DNA from: MESE01 sp036675035
GTDB taxonomy: Bacteria > Pseudomonadota > Gammaproteobacteria > Burkholderiales > Burkholderiaceae_D
Direction of reading: 5' to 3'
Length of the DNA: 16,877 bases
Assembly: GCA_036675035.1 (NCBI GenBank)
Contig: JAKFFO010000168.1
Span: 1 to 16,877 of the forward strand
A program made the position numbers and the translations under genes. Below are positions 13,562-16,877 of this stretch, piece after piece. The notes beneath the pieces were generated by a model. That model saw only the letters and a program-made list of their open reading frames with translations. It made no database searches and was not told the DNA's origin. The first letter of the stretch is position 1, and each line of letters opens with the position of its first letter.

Positions 13562-14731
13562 TCAGGCGCTCTCGTACAGGCGCGTGAGAACAAATTCGCG
13601 GTGACCGAGCGCTTCGGCAGCAGTCAGGCGGCCGTTCACGGTGCGCAACATCATCTCGAGCAATTTGTCGCCGGTCTGGTCGAGCGTCAGCTCGCGCTGC
13701 AGCAGGCCGGAACAATCGACGTCGATATGCTCGCTCATCAGGCGCACCGTGCGCGGATTGGCGCACAGCTTGATGACCGGCAAAATCGGATTGCCGATCA
13801 CATTGCCCTGGCCGGTGGGGAAGAAGTGCACCACATAACCGGACGCGGCGCACAGCGTCACCATCTCGGCCGCAGCCGACGACGAGTCCATGAACCACAA
13901 GCCTGGATGGGTCGGCATTTCAGCCTTGTCGAGCACGCCGTCGACTTTGCATTTCTTGCCGATCTTCTGGATATTGCCCATCGCTTTTTCTTCGATCGTC
14001 GTCAGGCCGCCGGCGATATTGCCCTTGGTCGGCTGCGAATCGGACAGGTCGGAAGTCTTGTGACGATTGATCATGTCCTGATAGCGGTTGAACATGAACA
14101 TGAATTTTTCGCGCACTTCGGCATTGGCGCAACGTTCGGCAACCACGCTCTCGCCGCCGGTGATTTCGGAGGTCTCGCCGAACACCAGCGTGGAGCCCAG
14201 CGCGTACAGCTTGTCGAAGGCATTGCCGACGGTCGGATTGGAGCCGCAACCGGACGTGGTGTCGCTTTCGCCGCACTTGGTGGACACCCACAACTCGTTG
14301 ATGGGGCACACTTCGCGCTGCTTCTCGGATGCCCACTGCACAAATTCGCGCGCACTGCGGGAAGCCTTCATGATCGTCTCGTGATCGCCATGGCCCTCGA
14401 TGCCGTAGCCGATGACCGGCTTGCCGGTGGCCGCAATGCCTTCGACCACCTTGCGCGTCCAGCTGTCTTCGATACCGATCACCACCACTGCCGCCACGTT
14501 CGGGTTGGAGCCGGTGCCGATCAGGGTGCGGAAATGCAGCTCCAGGTCGGCGCCGAACTGCAGGCGGCCGTATGGATGCGGAATTGCCATGGTGCCCTTG
14601 ACGTTGTGCGCTACTGCTTCGCAGGCGGCATTCGACAAGTCGTCGAGCGGCAGAATAATGACATGGTTGCGTACGCCGACGCGGCCGTTTTCACGGCGAT
14701 AACCGAGGAAAGTGCTGTCTTTAGTAATCAT
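13562..14731 (-). CDS. suyB: Sulfolactate sulfo-lyase large subunit (UxaA/GarD-like family)
   Basis: 389 residues, ATG at 14729-14731, with only a weak TAGG-like ribosome site. It belongs to the altronate/galactarate dehydratase C-terminal family: GYRRENGRVGVRNHVIILP (10-28), IGTGSNPNVAAVVVIGIE (71-88), STKCGESDTTSGCGSNPTVGNA (150-171), FGETSEITGGE (184-194), NIAGGLTTIEEKAMGNIQK and a C-terminal PTGQGNVIGNPILPVIKLCANP. Conserved Cys153, Glu189 and nearby residues fit a metal-dependent lyase. The enzyme, with SuyA, cleaves (R)-3-sulfolactate to pyruvate and sulfite (EC 4.4.1.24). Sugar-acid dehydratases of the same family have the same fold. The split small subunit, the two hydroxyacid dehydrogenases and the exporter make SuyB much the better call. 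Confidence 0.88.
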   Translation of the reverse strand: MITKDSTFLGYRRENGRVGVRNHVIILPLDDLSNAACEAVAHNVKGTMAIPHPYGRLQFGADLELHFRTLIGTGSNPNVAAVVVIGIEDSWTRKVVEGIAATGKPVIGYGIEGHGDHETIMKASRSAREFVQWASEKQREVCPINELWVSTKCGESDTTSGCGSNPTVGNAFDKLYALGSTLVFGETSEITGGESVVAERCANAEVREKFMFMFNRYQDMINRHKTSDLSDSQPTKGNIAGGLTTIEEKAMGNIQKIGKKCKVDGVLDKAEMPTHPGLWFMDSSSAAAEMVTLCAASGYVVHFFPTGQGNVIGNPILPVIKLCANPRTVRLMSEHIDVDCSGLLQRELTLDQTGDKLLEMMLRTVNGRLTAAEALGHREFVLTRLYESA

Positions 14732-14820
14732 GGTAGGCCTATGGCTCTGATGAGCGTCAATGTTGGATAGGGTGGAGCGGAAGCGCGGTGCGGGGTTTGC
14801 TGACAGGCAGCGGCCCTCGG

Positions 14821-15102
14821 TTACCAGCGCTTGGTCTTGATGTTGTGGACATGCGCATGTTCGCCGGCGCGCGCGGGCGCAACCACTTTGCCGATGTCCA
14901 CGCCATACTTGATCACCGTATCGCCGACGGCCATATCCTTCATGGCAATCTTGTGGCCGATGGGAATGTCCTGAAGCGCCTTCAGGGTCACGGTACGGTC
15001 ATCGTCCATGATCCAGGCCGTCAGGTCGGTACCGGACTTGATGCCCTCCACGACTGCGACGGCGACGGTGTCCTTGGCGTCATGCAACACAACATGAATC
15101 AT
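14821..15102 (-). CDS. suyA: Sulfolactate sulfo-lyase small subunit (SAF domain)
   Basis: 93 residues, ATG at 15100-15102, with a strong AAGGAG (15109-15114, minus strand) six bases upstream. It is a single SAF domain, matching the N-terminal part of altronate/galactarate dehydratases: a first strand MIHVVLHDAKDTVAVAV, then VTLKALQDIPIGHKIAMKDMAVGDTVIKYG (38-67) with the typical IPIGHKIA..D...GD.VIKYG signature, then a His-rich end HAHVHNIKTKRW. It pairs with SuyB, whose start lies 89 bases further. First gene of the minus-strand arm, about 53 bases after the predicted transcription start. Together the subunits release sulfite from (R)-sulfolactate in the cytoplasm. Confidence 0.88.
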   Translation of the reverse strand: MIHVVLHDAKDTVAVAVVEGIKSGTDLTAWIMDDDRTVTLKALQDIPIGHKIAMKDMAVGDTVIKYGVDIGKVVAPARAGEHAHVHNIKTKRW

Positions 15103-15161
15103 TTTCTTCTCCTTGATTTGCAGGTGGGGCGGGCAGCCGGTTCGGCTTTATATTGGATGCG

Positions 15162-15190
15162 ATCTTATGATGGATTCAAAGCAAAGTCAA
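15162..15190 (-). promoter_or_regulatory. Promoter of the suyA-led arm
   Basis: Minus strand: TTGACT (15190-15185), 17-base spacer, TAAGAT (15167-15162). The hexamers are identical to those of the slcH promoter in mirror position. Predicted start near 15155. Confidence 0.65.
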
Positions 15191-15199
15191 CTATATGAC

Positions 15200-15212
15200 A
15201 TACATCATGTAT
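15200..15212. promoter_or_regulatory. Candidate SuyR operator between divergent promoters
   Basis: ATACAT-C-ATGTAT is a perfect 6-1-6 palindrome lying between the two -35 boxes. CTATA (15191-15195) and TATAG (15210-15214) add a second, slightly shifted symmetry. The TGTAT-type half-site resembles HutC-subfamily GntR operators. Assignment to SuyR is inferred. Confidence 0.55.
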
Positions 15213-15217
15213 AGCAT

Positions 15218-15246
15218 TTGACTGTTTAAAATTTTGAGCATAAGAT
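15218..15246 (+). promoter_or_regulatory. Promoter of the slcH-led arm
   Basis: TTGACT (15218-15223), 17-base spacer, TAAGAT (15241-15246): five and four of six consensus matches at optimal spacing. Predicted start near 15253, giving a leader of about 99 bases. Confidence 0.65.
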
Positions 15247-15351
15247 AAGTTCGACAGGCATTCCCGGACGGCGCAAAACCCGGTCGGCGGGTAATGACCT
15301 GGCTGCGACCCGCAGCGTACGTGACCTACATAAACAACCGACGAGGTGGAG

Positions 15352-16305
15352 ATGAGACAATCATGGAAAGCAGTTCTGGGCGCACTGACAGCAACATCGG
15401 CTTTTGGCGTCGCAGCGGCGGATTACCCGAGCAAAACGGTGAATTACATCATTCCGTTTGGTCCCGGCGGCGAGTCGGATATCTCGGCGCGCTTTCAAGA
15501 GCCGGTATTCAAGAAAATCACCGGGCAGACGCTGGCAATCCAGTACAAACCGGGTGCCGGCGGTGCGGCCAGCTGGTCGCAGCTGAACGGCATGACGCCG
15601 GATGGTTACACGGTAATGGGCAGCAACCTGCCGCATATCGTGCTGCAGCCTTTGCAGAAGGATGTCGGATACAAAACCGATGACATCAACACCGTCTACT
15701 GGTTTCACTTCACACCGGATGCGCTGCTGGTTCCTGCCGACAGTCCGATCAAGAACCTGAAGGGCTATATCGATGCCGCGAAGAAGGCGCCGGGCTCGCT
15801 CACGTTGTCCGGCTCCGGAACCAACTCGGCGAATCACCTCGCGCAACAGCAGTTCGACAAGATGGCGGGCATCAAGACCACCTACATTCCGTTCGGCGGC
15901 ACCGGCCCATCCAATACCGCGCTGCTCGGCAAGCAGGTGAGCGGCAGCTGGGGCTATACCACGGTGCAGATGCAGCTCGGCGACCAGGTGCGTTGCATCG
16001 CAGTCGCGATGGAGCAACGCCATCCGAAACTGCCGGATTGTCCGACCTTCAAGGAATCGGGCTTCGATCTGGTCGGCGGCGCTTACCGCGGCGTTGCGGT
16101 GCCAAAGTCGACGCCACCCGACATCCAGGCCAAGCTCGCCGATATCCTGGCGAAAATCAATCACGATCCCGAGTTCGTCAAGAAGATGGAAGACAACGGC
16201 TTCGCGATGCTCAATGTCGGCCCTGCCGAAATGCCGAAGTTCATGGCGGACGTCAAAGCCCGTTACGAGGCACTTGCGAAAGAGATGGGTATCACGAAGA
16301 AGTGA
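15352..16305 (+). CDS. slcH: TctC-type periplasmic solute-binding protein for sulfolactate
   Basis: 317 residues from ATG 15352, with GAGG (15343-15346) five bases upstream; a GTG at 15346 would add two residues. A signal peptide is evident: MRQSWK, a hydrophobic stretch and an AAA-DYP cleavage site at about residue 24. The mature protein begins with the TctC hallmark YPSKTVNYIIPFGPGGESDISARF, where tripartite tricarboxylate transporter binding proteins contact the ligand carboxylate. It continues with KPGAGGAASW, LSGSGTNSANHLAQQ, YIPFGGTGPSNTALLGKQV and VAVPKSTPPDIQAKL. The usual long flexible two-lobe length matches. It binds substrate in the periplasm and delivers it to the TctA/TctB membrane pair. 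Divergence from suyA across shared promoters points to sulfolactate as ligand, as for SlcH. The family is certain; the ligand is from context. Confidence 0.88.
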   Translation: MRQSWKAVLGALTATSAFGVAAADYPSKTVNYIIPFGPGGESDISARFQEPVFKKITGQTLAIQYKPGAGGAASWSQLNGMTPDGYTVMGSNLPHIVLQPLQKDVGYKTDDINTVYWFHFTPDALLVPADSPIKNLKGYIDAAKKAPGSLTLSGSGTNSANHLAQQQFDKMAGIKTTYIPFGGTGPSNTALLGKQVSGSWGYTTVQMQLGDQVRCIAVAMEQRHPKLPDCPTFKESGFDLVGGAYRGVAVPKSTPPDIQAKLADILAKINHDPEFVKKMEDNGFAMLNVGPAEMPKFMADVKARYEALAKEMGITKK

Positions 16306-16328
16306 TGCCGCTGCAGTGATCGCATGGG

Positions 16329-16363
16329 TGGCAGCTGCGCGACGCGCAGCTGCCATGATTTTT
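16329..16363 (+). terminator. Strong hairpin with T-run between slcH and the TctA gene
   Basis: TGGCAGCTGCGC (16329-16340) and its exact complement (16344-16355) form a 12-bp stem with a GAC loop, followed after three bases by TTTTT (16359-16363). It has the shape of an intrinsic terminator but lies inside a transporter operon, so it probably causes partial termination or protects the upstream mRNA, raising binding-protein levels over the permease. Confidence 0.7.
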
Positions 16364-16391
16364 GACGCCCCGCTATCTGAAGGATGCCAAT

Positions 16392-16877
16392 ATGTTCGGT
16401 ATCGATTTCCTGCTCGACGCGTTAACCCCCGTTAACCTGTTGCTCGCTATCGCCGGTGTGGTCGCCGGCACGGTGATCGGCGCACTGCCCGGTCTGAGTG
16501 CCACCATGGGCGTAGCGGTATTGACACCGTTCACCTTCGCGATGCCGCCGGCCACGGCACTGATTGCGCTCGGCGCCATCTATACCGGCGCCATCTACGG
16601 TGGTGCCTACGCCGCAATTCTTCTCAATACACCCGGCACGCCATCAGCCATCGCCACCACCTTCGACGGCTACCCGATGGCCAAACAGGGGCGAGGCGAC
16701 CTGGCAATGACGCTGGCGTGTCTCGCTTCAGTGTGCGGCGGCCTGGTCGGTGCAATATGCCTGCTGACGCTGGCGCCGCCGCTGGCAACCGTGGCGCTCA
16801 GGTTCGGTCCGGTCGAATATTTCTGGCTCGCGATGCTGGGACTGACGCTGATCGCATCGCTGAGCGAAGGCAGCACC
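16392..16877 (+). CDS. tctA: TctA-type large permease subunit of the TTT transporter (5' part)
   Basis: The first 162 residues are present; the gene runs off the right edge (the family is usually about 500 residues). ATG 16392 is preceded by AAGGA (16380-16384) seven bases away. Hallmark TctA segments: GTVIGALPGLSATMGVAVLTPFTF (about 26-49), LGAIYTGAIYGGAYAAILLNTPGTPSAIATTFDGYPMAKQG (about 61-101), then hydrophobic spans. This subunit forms the ion-driven path across the inner membrane and works with slcH and a small TctB, which is not seen before this gene and may lie beyond the window. In the described sulfolactate clusters the membrane subunits are SlcF and SlcG; which symbol belongs here I leave open. 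Confidence 0.9.
   Translation, partial: MFGIDFLLDALTPVNLLLAIAGVVAGTVIGALPGLSATMGVAVLTPFTFAMPPATALIALGAIYTGAIYGGAYAAILLNTPGTPSAIATTFDGYPMAKQGRGDLAMTLACLASVCGGLVGAICLLTLAPPLATVALRFGPVEYFWLAMLGLTLIASLSEGST

Noticed and set aside
13601..14770. 389-codon plus-strand frame opposite suyB
   Set aside because: Same length class as suyB but purely a mirror frame; suyB carries the conserved motifs.
13562..15102. Altronate or galactarate dehydratase reading of the SAF and large-subunit pair
   Set aside because: The family is shared, but separate small subunit, neighbouring ComC/SlcC-type dehydrogenases, a YeiH-type exporter and a TTT transporter fit sulfolactate and not sugar acids.
15361..16356. 331-codon minus-strand frame opposite slcH
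   Set aside because: Antisense shadow; slcH has a signal peptide, a ribosome site and TctC motifs.
1..16877. Mobile elements, tRNA/rRNA genes, CRISPR arrays, prophage genes
   Set aside because: No transposase or integrase motifs, no regularly spaced repeats and no tRNA-like cloverleaf were seen on either strand.

Overview
The window is about 60% G+C with dense, short-spaced genes. It looks like a chromosomal segment of a betaproteobacterium, most likely Burkholderiales (an Oxalobacteraceae/Herbaspirillum-like lineage). This is inferred from the tripartite tricarboxylate (TctC/TctA) transporter, the style of the genes and the general gene content; no marker gene is present to prove it.

Left part (1-6470), mixed housekeeping and accessory genes: the 3' end of a phospholipase-D/cardiolipin-synthase-like gene; a MaoC-like double hot-dog protein; an intergenic stretch with a REP-like hairpin and a perfect 22-bp palindrome; a two-gene unit of an FMN-dependent NAD(P)H:quinone reductase/nitronate monooxygenase family protein and a crotonase; a 412-base gap; an unrecognised polytopic membrane protein with a cysteine-containing soluble tail; a Nu-class (YfcG-like) glutathione transferase; and a small conserved-looking protein with a CPPGACxC motif.

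Middle (6471-9476), one minus-strand unit: alpha/beta hydrolase, TetR repressor, 14-TM DHA2 MFS exporter. A strongly AT-rich imperfect palindrome overlaps a good -10 box just before the first gene and is the obvious TetR operator candidate. The substrate is unknown.

Right part (9561-16877), the main system: a sulfolactate catabolic cluster. On the minus strand, in transcription order, are suyA, suyB (sulfolactate sulfo-lyase), slcC ((S)-sulfolactate dehydrogenase), comC ((R)-sulfolactate dehydrogenase), suyR (GntR/HutC regulator) and suyZ (putative sulfite/sulfate exporter of the YeiH/PSE family). Divergently on the plus strand are a TctC-type binding protein (slcH) and the start of a TctA-type permease. 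In the known pathway, sulfolactate is taken up by the TTT transporter. SlcC and ComC interconvert the enantiomers through sulfopyruvate. SuyAB cleaves (R)-sulfolactate to pyruvate and sulfite, and sulfur oxyanion is exported.

The two arms share a 249-base intergenic region. It holds two back-to-back promoters with identical hexamers (TTGACT-N17-TAAGAT on each strand) placed exactly symmetrically, with an ATACAT-C-ATGTAT palindrome between the -35 boxes. Terminator-like hairpins after suyB, comC and slcH suggest graded expression within each arm.
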